Shown one piece after another: positions 27,308 through 35,112 of a DNA stretch of 64,000 nucleotides. Within the stretch, counting starts at the first letter, position 1. Each line of letters begins with the position of its first letter. Below the pieces are notes generated by a model. The model was given only the letters and a program-made list of their open reading frames with translations, searched no databases and had not been told where the DNA came from. Source of the stretch: Clostridium minihomine (GTDB lineage: Bacteria; Bacillota; Clostridia; Oscillospirales; Acutalibacteraceae); the NCBI RefSeq assembly GCF_900240385.1, contig NZ_OEQH01000002.1, positions 124,001 through 188,000 of the forward strand. Reading direction: 5' to 3'. The position numbers and the translations under genes were made by a program.

Positions 27308-27447
27308 CCATCAGCTATGCTGATGGCTAAAAGATTCACCCCCTTTGGGGGGAGCTTTGAAAAAGCCCTTTGAGTAACGGTATGAAAGCGTTCCGCTTTC
27401 TCATAATTTAACCCGTAGGGCAAACTTTTTTACCAGCGTTTCGCTGG
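27308..27447. repeat. Cluster of five short perfect hairpins
   Basis: Within 140 bases: CCATCAGC/GCTGATGG (27308-27326), CCCCC/GGGGG (27339-27351), GAAAGCG/CGCTTTC (27384-27400), CCC/GGG (27412-27420), CCAGCG/CGCTGG (27433-27447), all with three-base loops. It lies in the gap 27270-27766, which has no gene, upstream of the DUF3991-like gene. It could be an origin (replication or transfer) or a structured leader RNA. Confidence 0.65.
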
Positions 27448-27517
27448 AGTGTTTCTCTTTGATTGTACGCTTACACTATTCCTAAATATTAATTAAAAGT
27501 GTTCGAGCATAAAAAAG

Positions 27518-27547
27518 TCCTCCCACAACTCAATTGTTACGGGAGGA
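27518..27547 (-). terminator. Intrinsic terminator of the E1 tyrosine-recombinase gene
   Basis: TCCTCCC (27518-27524) pairs with GGGAGGA (27541-27547). In the minus orientation it is followed by CTTTTTT. Confidence 0.75.
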
Positions 27548-27766
27548 TTCTTAATTTCTGCCCTTTTATTTATTTGGCCTTTATGGGTCATTACCCCTTT
27601 ATATTCCTACCATTTTATATTCTTTCCTCTCACGTTCTTTCCCTGTGTATGGATTAAGGCAAACCTAGAAAGCTGGAGAGATAACTAAATAGTAAGTGTA
27701 TCAAGCTTACTATATTACATTCTACAAGTGAGCAATGAAATATATCACTTAAAATTGCTCGATAAA

Positions 27767-28678
27767 CTAAAACAAATAATGATACAATATTACATCAATT
27801 CGATTATGCCCCATATTTTGACTGACCTCGGCTAAAATATCCCGTTCATAGCCTCGAACAACCTCATGATTATAGCGGCTAATTGCTCGCTCAAAGTTGG
27901 CCTGATTAATAAAGCAATTACGTAGGCCACTATAGTAATCTTGTTCTTGAGCTTTTGCTTGTTGTAAGTCTTTATATAACTGTTGAGCATACTCTCGGCG
28001 ACAATAGTGAGGATTGGCGTTACTGTCAACCTGTTGAAACATTTGAACGGTAGCCCCATCCTTTTGCTGCCGCTCTTGAACAAGCTCCGTTATAACTGTT
28101 CTATCTTGCTTCAACACCAAACAATTTCTTTCCCTACCGCCTTTTTCCGTAACATGGAATCCGATCACCTGGCCATTTCTGTCCCAGATAGCCTGATTGG
28201 GTGTGATAACGGCTACAGATTGTCGACGAATACCCGTTGATCGTACAAACTGCAATTGTTCACGGTTGCGTAATGCGTCAGAGGTATCCCGTTGCGCCAA
28301 TCCGCGATTGTTTACAATTGCTTGATAGCTTCTGCTCTGTAATCCGAAATCCTTTACATTATATCGGGTATCTAACAACTTATTAATCGCCGACAAATCT
28401 TTGCTATGTGTATAAGACGAAAGCTTAGAACGGCTTTCCATGTACCCTGCAATATGATCTCGCTGTATCTCTGCAATATTGCGCACCCCTTGACTTTTCA
28501 GATAGCCAGCAAAATTGTTGGCTATACTGCGGTATGTGTCTGCTGTGCGAATGGAATGGATTCCTTCCGATCGGTTTGAATTTGTCAGATCATTCTTAAC
28601 CTTGTGTTCCCCAATTTTCAAGAGTTCATCTATCCGTTTATTTAGCTGTATTTTTATATTCTTAGAATTTCTTCCCAT
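27767..28678 (-). CDS. Tyrosine-recombinase-like protein (Integrase_1 type, tentative)
   Basis: 303 residues. An N-terminal SAM-like helical region (SIRTADTYRSIANNFAGYLK) precedes a catalytic-like domain. HYCRREYAQQLY resembles the HxxR box and MGHNRIDVILYHYLF resembles the GH...Y end of tyrosine recombinases. The spacing and length fit the integrase-like proteins found inside Firmicute conjugative elements, which are not always the element's own integrase. It is not at an element end, so its role may be resolution or a second integration system. GGAGGGGGAC precedes the ATG. Confidence 0.7.
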   Translation of the reverse strand: MGRNSKNIKIQLNKRIDELLKIGEHKVKNDLTNSNRSEGIHSIRTADTYRSIANNFAGYLKSQGVRNIAEIQRDHIAGYMESRSKLSSYTHSKDLSAINKLLDTRYNVKDFGLQSRSYQAIVNNRGLAQRDTSDALRNREQLQFVRSTGIRRQSVAVITPNQAIWDRNGQVIGFHVTEKGGRERNCLVLKQDRTVITELVQERQQKDGATVQMFQQVDSNANPHYCRREYAQQLYKDLQQAKAQEQDYYSGLRNCFINQANFERAISRYNHEVVRGYERDILAEVSQNMGHNRIDVILYHYLF

Positions 28679-28915
28679 GTCCCCCTCCCCAAATGTGTTA
28701 AGACTAAAACCACTTTTTTAGCATAAGCAAGGCGAAGGGCATAACCTTTTTTAACTGGAAACATGAAGAAGCGGCGGCATTCGCCGTTTCTTCATATTCC
28801 TTTTAATACAATTCAACAAATTCTACAATGTCATGCTTAGTGTCACTCTCCTACTAAAATTAACCTTATTTTTGATATAATAGATTCTACTGCAGATAAC
28901 ACAAAACTATAACTG

Positions 28916-29197
28916 CTATTCTTCTACTTCGCCAAACACTTCAACATATTCATCTACACCCATAAGACTTTCACTCAACCGAGCCGCTCGATCAAAAGTG
29001 AGCGGCTCAAGATATTGAAGATTATTATCAAAATCATCAAAACGTATATATTGAGCAAAAAACTCTCCATTATCTTTCCGATAAATAAAATAGCAATAAT
29101 CTATATCATTTCCAACATAAATATCAGCGACAGGAAATTTGCAGATCAAAGTTGCTGTCTCCGTATTGTAAAGTTTCCCATTAATAATTTGTTTCAT
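28916..29197 (-). CDS. Small conserved mobile-element protein
   Basis: 93 residues. It begins MKQIINGKLYNTETATLIC and contains YCYFIYRKDNGEFFAQYIRF, features of a small protein often seen in Firmicute conjugative elements and plasmids (recalled pattern, function unknown). The acidic C-terminus is DEYVEVFGEVEE. GGGAGGC lies upstream of the ATG. The gaps 28679-28915 and 29198-29410 hold no other gene. Confidence 0.7.
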   Translation of the reverse strand: MKQIINGKLYNTETATLICKFPVADIYVGNDIDYCYFIYRKDNGEFFAQYIRFDDFDNNLQYLEPLTFDRAARLSESLMGVDEYVEVFGEVEE

Positions 29198-29422
29198 ATT
29201 TTAAAGCCTCCCAAATTTTTGATTGTGACAAGTTATCAACCGTTGCTCTTTGAATGACTTGTCTATTCATTTTTCAATGTGCGTCATCAGCTGCTGACAA
29301 ATAAAGTGTAGCATTCAGATCGCATTATTTAAATATGTACATTTTTAATAATTAGATTTAAACAGAATTTATTTCTTTACATTTGTGATGAAGCAAGGTA
29401 TTATACTGATGAGGTGATTTTC

Positions 29423-30907
29423 TTGCACGATTTATTTCAGATAGACATTTCAGAGTATAATTTGCTGCAGCTTGCGGACTGGATACAGAAATGCCGCGAA
29501 GCTATAAAACCCAATTCAAATAAAGAAAATGATAAGATTGTAAAATTCTATGAAGAGTGGAGAAAACATTACACTGAACATGAAGGGTTTTACAACAGTC
29601 AACTATATAAACACGCAATTTTGGCAAATGGAATTACCCCTGACACCTATCTATTAGAAGATGGATCAGGGGAGCAACATGATATATCCGATTTGCTTTA
29701 TAAGCTTACCATTCATTTAGAGGAGGATGATCTCAATTTAGAATTCATTACTGATTATGCTAAGCACCGCTTTTCAAAAATTGAAAAGTACATTGAAGCT
29801 GTTAATTCTGCTTTTCAGGCTAAAGATTATCGGGAGGCTTTAAAAGAACTTGTGCTTAACCGTAAAAGACATAAAATCAATACAATTAAAATACTGAAAA
29901 ATGAAAAAGAGCTATTTACAAAAGACCCATACCGTTTGCTTAAAAATATCAAGGAATATGAAATTACTACGGTAGAAATGGAATTTTCAGATTCCAAGAA
30001 AGAATATACGAGCAAGAACAATCGAAAAATGCGTGATAATGGATTTGAGGTTTACTACTTAAAAGATGTCCAAGATGATTTAGATCAATATAATATTAGA
30101 AAAGATCAATACTTTGCCTACTTTAAAAATGCTTTAGTAAAGGAATATGATAAAAAACTATTCGGTAATCTATGCTTTTATCTTTCTCTTGATATTGATA
30201 GTGCCGAAACACTCTATAATTTAAATGGCTATACCATTACAAGAAGTAGAGAAAAGAGTGATGAAATCTTAACCGAGTGCTTCCGTTTGGGATTTCCATT
30301 GTTATATGCTAATATTTTTCTTTCGAGAGCTCAAAATGTAACTACCACACTAGATGTGAGGGTATTTCCGAATAGAAAACCCAAAATTACCATCTCAAGA
30401 TTTAATTTTGAATGTAATGTTTCTGATTACACAAAAGAATATGAGCAGCAGATTATATACTCCATTAATAGAATATCGTCTTTTCTTAAGGCTAAACATA
30501 AAAGCTTGCAGGGACATGAGGATAGAATTAAAAAATGTGATAAAGATGCAATAGCATTTGAAAAAGAGCAGGAAAAACTTTATCTTGAAATTCAAGAATG
30601 CGATAAGAATATTGATGATTACCAAAGAAACTTACAAGGTAATAAAATTAAGTTGAAAAACGAACAGACTAAACGGGATATTAAAAAACGCCGTATAAAT
30701 ACTTTACAGAAACAAATCGAATCAAAAATTGAAAGCTATGAGTGGCACCATAAGGCGATAGGGATCATTAAATCCTCAAAATATCCATCTGTAGAATTCT
30801 TAAAAACAGAATTGCCCTATTATGATGGATTAACCTTAAAGCAGATAAAAAAACTTTGCCGTAAATTATCAGAATTACACTATAAAATGAAAAAGAAATG
30901 GAGGTAG
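29423..30907 (+). CDS. Unrecognised coiled-coil protein, cargo of E1
   Basis: 494 residues from TTG 29423, which has GAGGTGA five bases upstream. An in-frame GTG at 29414 lies inside that binding site. Three regions are visible: a charged helical N-terminus (1-160), a middle domain (about 190-330) with FGNLCFYLSLDIDSAETLYN and FRLGFPLLYANIFLS, and a C-terminal coiled coil (about 350-450, Lys/Glu/Gln-rich). The middle motif resembles a helical module I have seen at the C-terminus of other clostridial proteins, but no function follows. No signal peptide. It lies next to a two-segment membrane protein 80 bases downstream. Confidence 0.8.
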   Translation: MHDLFQIDISEYNLLQLADWIQKCREAIKPNSNKENDKIVKFYEEWRKHYTEHEGFYNSQLYKHAILANGITPDTYLLEDGSGEQHDISDLLYKLTIHLEEDDLNLEFITDYAKHRFSKIEKYIEAVNSAFQAKDYREALKELVLNRKRHKINTIKILKNEKELFTKDPYRLLKNIKEYEITTVEMEFSDSKKEYTSKNNRKMRDNGFEVYYLKDVQDDLDQYNIRKDQYFAYFKNALVKEYDKKLFGNLCFYLSLDIDSAETLYNLNGYTITRSREKSDEILTECFRLGFPLLYANIFLSRAQNVTTTLDVRVFPNRKPKITISRFNFECNVSDYTKEYEQQIIYSINRISSFLKAKHKSLQGHEDRIKKCDKDAIAFEKEQEKLYLEIQECDKNIDDYQRNLQGNKIKLKNEQTKRDIKKRRINTLQKQIESKIESYEWHHKAIGIIKSSKYPSVEFLKTELPYYDGLTLKQIKKLCRKLSELHYKMKKKWR

Positions 30908-30987
30908 CCTTAGGTTCATCATTTTCTAAAAACATGGTATAATGCGAATCATCATTAAAAATTAAATTATTAAGGAAGTTTTATGCA

Positions 30988-31482
30988 GTGATTAACAACA
31001 TAGCTTTTAAAAGCAAAAAAATTCTTAAAGAAAACCAAAAAATATATGATTCAATTACAAGCATTAAAAATACGCGCAAGAGTATTGATGAATATTATTC
31101 GCAGGAAATATCATCAGATTCTTTAATTAAAATGTTGAATCAACTTGAGTTTTATAAAACCCAAGATTATTCTTTTATATCCACAATGGTCACTGGCATC
31201 TTTACAGGAGCATTATCTTCTATGATTTTTTCCTTGAGCGATTTTGAAAGAAGCAATCTAATTATTGTGAACATTATTTTGTTTTTGATTGTAATAATTT
31301 TTTGTTGTGTTATTGCTGGTATCACTGCGTGGTTGGTATATGTCAATTTAAAAAAATTATATGTGAATAGCAACTATCTTCTTTACGTTATTCCATATGA
31401 GTGCAATACTATAAGACAAAAGCTTGAAAAGACTTACCAAATAGAGTTGTCCCACAAACAACTCCCAATAAACCTAAAATGA
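30988..31482 (+). CDS. Two-segment membrane protein, cargo of E1
   Basis: 164 residues from GTG 30988 with AAGGAAG nine bases upstream. The slightly earlier ATG at 30983 meets a stop at once. The N-terminal 60 residues are charged and helical. Two membrane segments follow: FISTMVTGIFTGALSSMIFSL and LIIVNIILFLIVIIFCCVIA-GITAWLVYV. The C-terminal 35 residues are cytoplasmic-looking. No family recognised. It is in the same orientation as the coiled-coil gene, with no terminator between them, so they probably form a unit. It ends about 80 bases before att site B. Confidence 0.7.
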   Translation: MINNIAFKSKKILKENQKIYDSITSIKNTRKSIDEYYSQEISSDSLIKMLNQLEFYKTQDYSFISTMVTGIFTGALSSMIFSLSDFERSNLIIVNIILFLIVIIFCCVIAGITAWLVYVNLKKLYVNSNYLLYVIPYECNTIRQKLEKTYQIELSHKQLPINLK

Positions 31483-31560
31483 GGGTAGCCTAAGCTCCCC
31501 CATTTTCCTTAAAAGTGTAAACATATTCTTTTTTCCATTTGGTGGTCAGAACAGGTTTCC

Positions 31561-31574
31561 CCTCATCTCCACCA
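31561..31574 (+). mobile_element. Internal attachment site (att B), E1/E2 junction
   Basis: CCTCATCTCCACCA is identical to the last 14 bases of tmRNA (23300-23313). It is preceded by degenerate similarity to the tmRNA T-arm region and followed four bases later by a terminator hairpin, as at the other two copies. It separates the AT-rich E1 from E2 with its own integrase. Confidence 0.75.
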
Positions 31575-31577
31575 AAT

Positions 31578-31630
31578 AGAACCCCTAAGAATTGGCTTAT
31601 ATGCTGGACTCTTAGGGGTTCTTTCTTTTT
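31578..31630 (+). terminator. Intrinsic terminator following att B
   Basis: AGAACCCCTAAGA (31578-31590) pairs perfectly with TCTTAGGGGTTCT (31610-31622), then TTCTTTTT. Its sequence is unlike the hairpins behind att A and C, although the position is equivalent. Confidence 0.85.
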
Positions 31631-31660
31631 AAAATTCCTTATTTGGTCGTTGCTTGGTCG

Positions 31661-32836
31661 TTATTTATCGGATTTTTTTAGACCAATGGCATTTGCCACG
31701 GTCTGCATCGCTTTGGCTTGTGCGGTTTTTAAGGCGTGAGAATAGATATTAAGAGTTGTTGATGTTTGAGCGTGACCAAGCAATGCGGAAACTGTTTTCA
31801 CGTCAACCCCATTGGATATCAACAGCGTAGCGTTTAGATGTCGAAAACTATGCAGGCTAACCCGCCGCATACCAGTTTTCGCGCAGAATCTTACCAGCCA
31901 GTTGTACATCGACGAGGAACCTAAGGTGCCGCCCTCCGTGTCCGTAAATATTCGGTCACTCTCTTTCCACCTATCCCCTACCAATTCGCGGTTCTTCTTC
32001 TGTTCTTCTTGCCTCTCTTTAAGTGCGGTCACTATTTCATCTGGCATATAAATACTGCGAATGGACATCTTCGTCTTAGGCGTATCAGTGTAATGCCCTT
32101 TTATTACCGTATACTCTGCTATTCTATGGATGGGCAAAACACCCGATTCAAAATCAACATCTTTCCATTCTAAGCCTAATATTTCCCCTTTGCGGAGTCC
32201 TCCGAATATAGCGCAGATAAAAAAGGCTTTCCGTAGCGCGGGTTCATTTTGCAGAAGTTCCAAAAAATGTTGTGCTTCTTCTAAGGTATAGCATTTATCA
32301 TCTTCCAGCCTACCGACACCGTTCGGTGCTATTTTAATCCCTTTCACTGGATTCTCCTTTATCATGTTTAGTTCAACGGCATAGGAACACACAGAGGAAA
32401 CAAACGATAAATAATCACGGACAGATTTAGAGGACAGACGCCCTTTTGTAATTTGGTTGACGCCCTCTACTTCCAGCGAATTGATGAAAAGCTGGATATT
32501 CCGTTTTGTTATCTTATCAATGCGCAGATGCCCTATTTCTTTTTTTACCAGTTTAGAAATTCTATGGTATTTCTCACGCGTATTTTCTTTTAATTTCCCG
32601 TCCACACGTTCAGCCAGCCACTGTTCTATGAACTTCTCCAGCTTAATATTCGCATTCACAGCTTGAGACTCTTCAAATAAAACGGCTTGGCGATTCAATT
32701 CCTTTTGGATTTGCCTGTCTGTCATTCCTGGCTCAGGCATCCAAGTCATGGAACGCATAACCTGTTTGCTACTAGTCGTGTACCCGTCAGACACGCGGAT
32801 ACGGTAACCCTCTCCCCTTTTTGTTATTGTCGCCAT
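31661..32836 (-). CDS. int: Phage-type tyrosine integrase of the E2 element
   Basis: 391 residues. N-terminal arm-binding domain (GEGYRIRVSDGYTTSSKQ), core-binding SAM-like domain (KLEKFIEQWLAERVDGKLKE), then the catalytic domain with the first arginine in FGGLRKGEILGLEWKD, the HxxR box SLHSFRHLNATLL, GHAQTSTTLNIYSHAL with the terminal tyrosine nucleophile. It catalyses integration and excision at the tmRNA 3' end. It lies 87 bases inside att B, the normal placement for the integrase of an element targeting ssrA. AGGAGG upstream of the ATG supports the start. Confidence 0.95.
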   Translation of the reverse strand: MATITKRGEGYRIRVSDGYTTSSKQVMRSMTWMPEPGMTDRQIQKELNRQAVLFEESQAVNANIKLEKFIEQWLAERVDGKLKENTREKYHRISKLVKKEIGHLRIDKITKRNIQLFINSLEVEGVNQITKGRLSSKSVRDYLSFVSSVCSYAVELNMIKENPVKGIKIAPNGVGRLEDDKCYTLEEAQHFLELLQNEPALRKAFFICAIFGGLRKGEILGLEWKDVDFESGVLPIHRIAEYTVIKGHYTDTPKTKMSIRSIYMPDEIVTALKERQEEQKKNRELVGDRWKESDRIFTDTEGGTLGSSSMYNWLVRFCAKTGMRRVSLHSFRHLNATLLISNGVDVKTVSALLGHAQTSTTLNIYSHALKTAQAKAMQTVANAIGLKKSDK

Positions 32837-32867
32837 AATTATACCTCCTAAAAATGGGCATAAAAAT

Positions 32868-32892
32868 GCCCGGAATATTGATTATTCCGGGC
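32868..32892 (-). terminator. Hairpin upstream of int
   Basis: GCCCGGAATA (32868-32877) pairs perfectly with TATTCCGGGC (32883-32892). On the minus strand it is followed by ATTTTTAT, so it can end transcription coming toward int from the genes above. Confidence 0.7.
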
Positions 32893-32947
32893 TGATTTGG
32901 TACAATATTATTGCGTTTATCGTACTGTCAGCCCTTGGTTGATGGTG

Positions 32948-32988
32948 GCCGCTCTATCCTGGTGCAAACAGGGTAGGGCGGTTTTTTT
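32948..32988 (+). terminator. Plus-strand terminator with no annotated gene
   Basis: CCGCTCTATCCTG and CAGGGTAGGGCGG form a 13-bp stem with some G-U pairs, followed by TTTTTTT on the plus strand. No plus-strand gene precedes it. It may end a small RNA starting inside 32840-32940. Confidence 0.65.
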
Positions 32989-33334
32989 ATAAAAGCAAGG
33001 AATAAATTGTGAATTTTATAATCCAGAACAGAAAGGCGATTATCGCATACCCACCCAAAAGTCCAGTTATAAAACGCAATAGATTCGTTGATGTCCTCCA
33101 TCCACGCAGTTGCGTAAATCCATCAATCGCCATCGGGATAAGTAAGAGAATTATTTTCCAAGATAAAGGTGCAAAAAAAGAAAAAAACAAACTGACTATT
33201 TCACCTGTAATTATTCCAGTGCATCTGGCGCATAATGGAAACTGATAATTTCTAAAGGAAAAACTGCGTTCCGGCATTTGATGGCAACCCCAATGCCTCG
33301 CAAACCATTCCATACTTTTAATCCATCGGCGCAT
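32987..33334 (-). CDS. DUF2085 membrane protein
   Basis: About 115 residues from ATG 33334. CHQMPERSFSFRNYQFPLCARCTGI is the diagnostic block of DUF2085, with His/Cys residues suited to metal or redox binding, followed by three membrane segments (EIVSLFFSFFAPLSW, KIILLLIPMAIDGF, FITGLLGGYAIIAFLFWIIKF). The function of the family is unknown. An in-frame extension to 33430 overlaps the zinc-ribbon gene and is unlikely. It is the second gene of a pair with the zinc-ribbon protein, with an eight-base gap. Confidence 0.8.
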   Translation of the reverse strand: MRRWIKSMEWFARHWGCHQMPERSFSFRNYQFPLCARCTGIITGEIVSLFFSFFAPLSWKIILLLIPMAIDGFTQLRGWRTSTNLLRFITGLLGGYAIIAFLFWIIKFTIYSLLL

Positions 33335-33341
33335 CCCATCT

Positions 33342-33518
33342 TCACGCTTTAAATTTATATCCACAGCTTTTACATATCCAGTACTGCACATTTTTGGTTT
33401 TTCCTGCTCCGCAAAATCCACAGATTCCAAACAAGCACACCTTTACTCCGCTGACCCCCTTGCTTTTTACTTCATTGTAGACCTGAAGGTCTTCGGTTCC
33501 ACATTTTGGGCACTTCAT
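33342..33518 (-). CDS. Small zinc-ribbon protein
   Basis: 58 residues, not in long-ORF lists because it is short: MKCPKCGTEDLQVYNEVKSK, a middle GICGFCGAGKTK, then WICKSCGYKFKA. Two outer CxxC pairs would bind one zinc and a central CGFC may add another. AAGGAG lies eight bases before the ATG. It is coupled to the DUF2085 gene and both are E2 cargo. Such small ribbons often accompany DUF2085 proteins (recalled association). Function unknown. Confidence 0.8.
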   Translation of the reverse strand: MKCPKCGTEDLQVYNEVKSKGVSGVKVCLFGICGFCGAGKTKNVQYWICKSCGYKFKA

Positions 33519-33643
33519 GTTGCTACTCTCCTTAATATCTCCATTGACAAATTATGACAATAAAGTATAATGATTTTAGGAGATTCCCGCTCGGAATTTC
33601 TTGACCCTTTCCCGTTCACTACCGCAAATAGTGGACGGGATTT

Positions 33644-34065
33644 TTATGCCATTTTTCTCTGCCGCGCTGAAAAATAATAATTTAAAGCCTTTTGAATAAA
33701 TGGCTCGGGCATATCAAAATATTCGGCAAGCTGCCAGCGCTCTGTATATCCTTGCTTTATTGCTCTGGACATTTCATCAAACGGTATGTATTGCTCAATT
33801 GCCCAGCGGTTAGCCTTATATTCGTGCTTTTCGATTAAATCGAGTAAGCTGCTCACCTTATGCGTGCACCCGGTGGCACAGTGGCCAAGTTCATGAGCGA
33901 GTACACATTTCATCTCTGGAATAGATTTTATTTGAAAAGCATTTAAAAAACGGCATATTTATTATTCAGTTCGAGAGTAACGCCTTTTTCTTCGCCGACA
34001 TCATAAGCGTATAGAGATATGCGCTGCGCATTCATATCCTCATACAGCCTGTTCAATTCTACCAT
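33644..34065 (-). pseudogene. ImmA/IrrE-family metallopeptidase, frameshifted
   Basis: From ATG 34065 (GGAG upstream) the frame reads MVELNRLYEDMNAQRISLYA... up to NNKYAVF and then hits a stop. The intact second part (33644-33913) starts MKCVLAHELGHCATGCTHKV with the HExxH zinc motif. Adding one base in the six-T run at 33945-33950 joins them into one family-length protein (AVFLNAFQIKSIPEMKC). These peptidases cleave the neighbouring repressor to induce mobile elements, so induction of E2 may be impaired. A sequencing error in the homopolymer is possible. Confidence 0.8.
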
Positions 34066-34083
34066 GAGAATTCTCCAATAAAG

Positions 34084-34680
34084 TTATTTGTTCCCTTCCT
34101 TTTCTTTTTCCTGCTGCATTTTAAAAAACTTCGCCATTTCAAGAAGTTTTCGTTTGTTTTCCTCGGTAAGCTCTTTAGCTTCACCGTAAAAAGCATAGGT
34201 AAAATCATCAAAAGTCATTTCTTGCTCGTCTTCCTGCGGAAGGGCGGGCTTTTCTTTTTGTAACCATTCTTCCTTTAAAGTGATAATAAAATTTCCTTCC
34301 GTATCTATATGCAGATCCTTCACTACGTTAGAAATAAAAGATATAAAGGCTTGCAGGCTGATTGAAGCTGTGTCAGGCAAATCAAAACCCCAAATGTATT
34401 TCAGCTTTTCCTCGCTAATTCCTGATTGCATAAGAAACTTTTTTCTATCCTTATTCATTTGTTCCCAAAGAGTAAACTGCGAATGACCCATTAAAAAATC
34501 AATAGGAACATTAAAGTGGTTTGCAAGTTTCCCAATGTTATCCATGGATATTGATTTACTTCTTCCGGCTTTATAGTCACTTAATACCGAGCGACTTACT
34601 TCTGCCTCTTTACACATTTGAGTAATATTAATTTTATTGTCCTTGCATAGCGCCTCTAATTTTTCATATAAAGGTAACAC
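34084..34680 (-). CDS. XRE-family repressor of the E2 element
   Basis: 198 residues. N-terminal helix-turn-helix NKINITQMCKEAEVSRSVLS-DYKAG, IGKLANHFNVPIDFLMGH, then a helical C-terminal part (about 80-198) with a charged tail (MQQEKEKEGNK). It is upstream of the ImmA/IrrE gene in the same direction, the arrangement seen in ICEBs1-like switches, and divergent from the Cro-like and antirepressor genes. It probably binds the three operators at 34712-34830. It has no protease-type (LexA-like) domain, which fits dependence on an ImmA partner. Confidence 0.9.
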   Translation of the reverse strand: MLPLYEKLEALCKDNKINITQMCKEAEVSRSVLSDYKAGRSKSISMDNIGKLANHFNVPIDFLMGHSQFTLWEQMNKDRKKFLMQSGISEEKLKYIWGFDLPDTASISLQAFISFISNVVKDLHIDTEGNFIITLKEEWLQKEKPALPQEDEQEMTFDDFTYAFYGEAKELTEENKRKLLEMAKFFKMQQEKEKEGNK

Positions 34681-34711
34681 AAATAGCCCTCCAATTTGTA
34701 AATAACTACAA

Positions 34712-34830
34712 ATTACTGAATTACGTTATTATTGTGTTGTATTTTACGATATTGCAATATACTTAAGCCACATAACGGAATTAAGTAATTGTTTGATGTG
34801 GTAACTATAATATATTACTTATTTCCGTAA
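34712..34830. promoter_or_regulatory. Three-operator switch region of E2
   Basis: Three 17-bp sites share the pattern TTACGGAATTAAGTAAT: 34712-34728 (reverse), 34773-34789 (forward), 34814-34830 (reverse). Each has TTAC/GTAA-like half sites eight bases apart. They lie between the divergent repressor and Cro-like gene. Matching to the repressor is inference. Confidence 0.7.
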
Positions 34831-34863
34831 TTGTCAACTGCTTTTCAGAAGAAAGGAGCCTTT

Positions 34864-35112
34864 ATGTGTAAAAGAAAATTCACTTCGTTTGGTATTGAAG
34901 TAAAAACAAAGCTTTTAATGATTGGCAGAACCCAAGAGTGGTTAATTGCTGAAATCAAAGAAAGAACTGGTATGTATGCTGACAGTTCAAACCTTTATAA
35001 GATTATGACTGGGCAGCTAAGCAGCCCTAAAATTGAATCTGCAATCAAGGAGATTTTATATTTTGAAAAAGAGGAGGTTGGTTATGAAAAATTTACAATT
35101 AGTGAAATCTGA
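34864..35112 (+). CDS. Cro/CI-like small regulator of E2
   Basis: 82 residues from ATG 34864 with AAAGGAG upstream. The helix-turn-helix pattern covers VKTKLLMIGRTQEWLIAEIKE and SSNLYKIMTGQLSSPKIESA. It is the first gene rightwards from the switch region, the place of Cro in temperate phages. It overlaps the antirepressor start by 29 bases, so the two are coupled. Confidence 0.8.
   Translation: MCKRKFTSFGIEVKTKLLMIGRTQEWLIAEIKERTGMYADSSNLYKIMTGQLSSPKIESAIKEILYFEKEEVGYEKFTISEI

Noticed and set aside
27308-27447. Possible CRISPR array
   Set aside because: The hairpins differ in sequence and there are no direct repeats with regular spacers.
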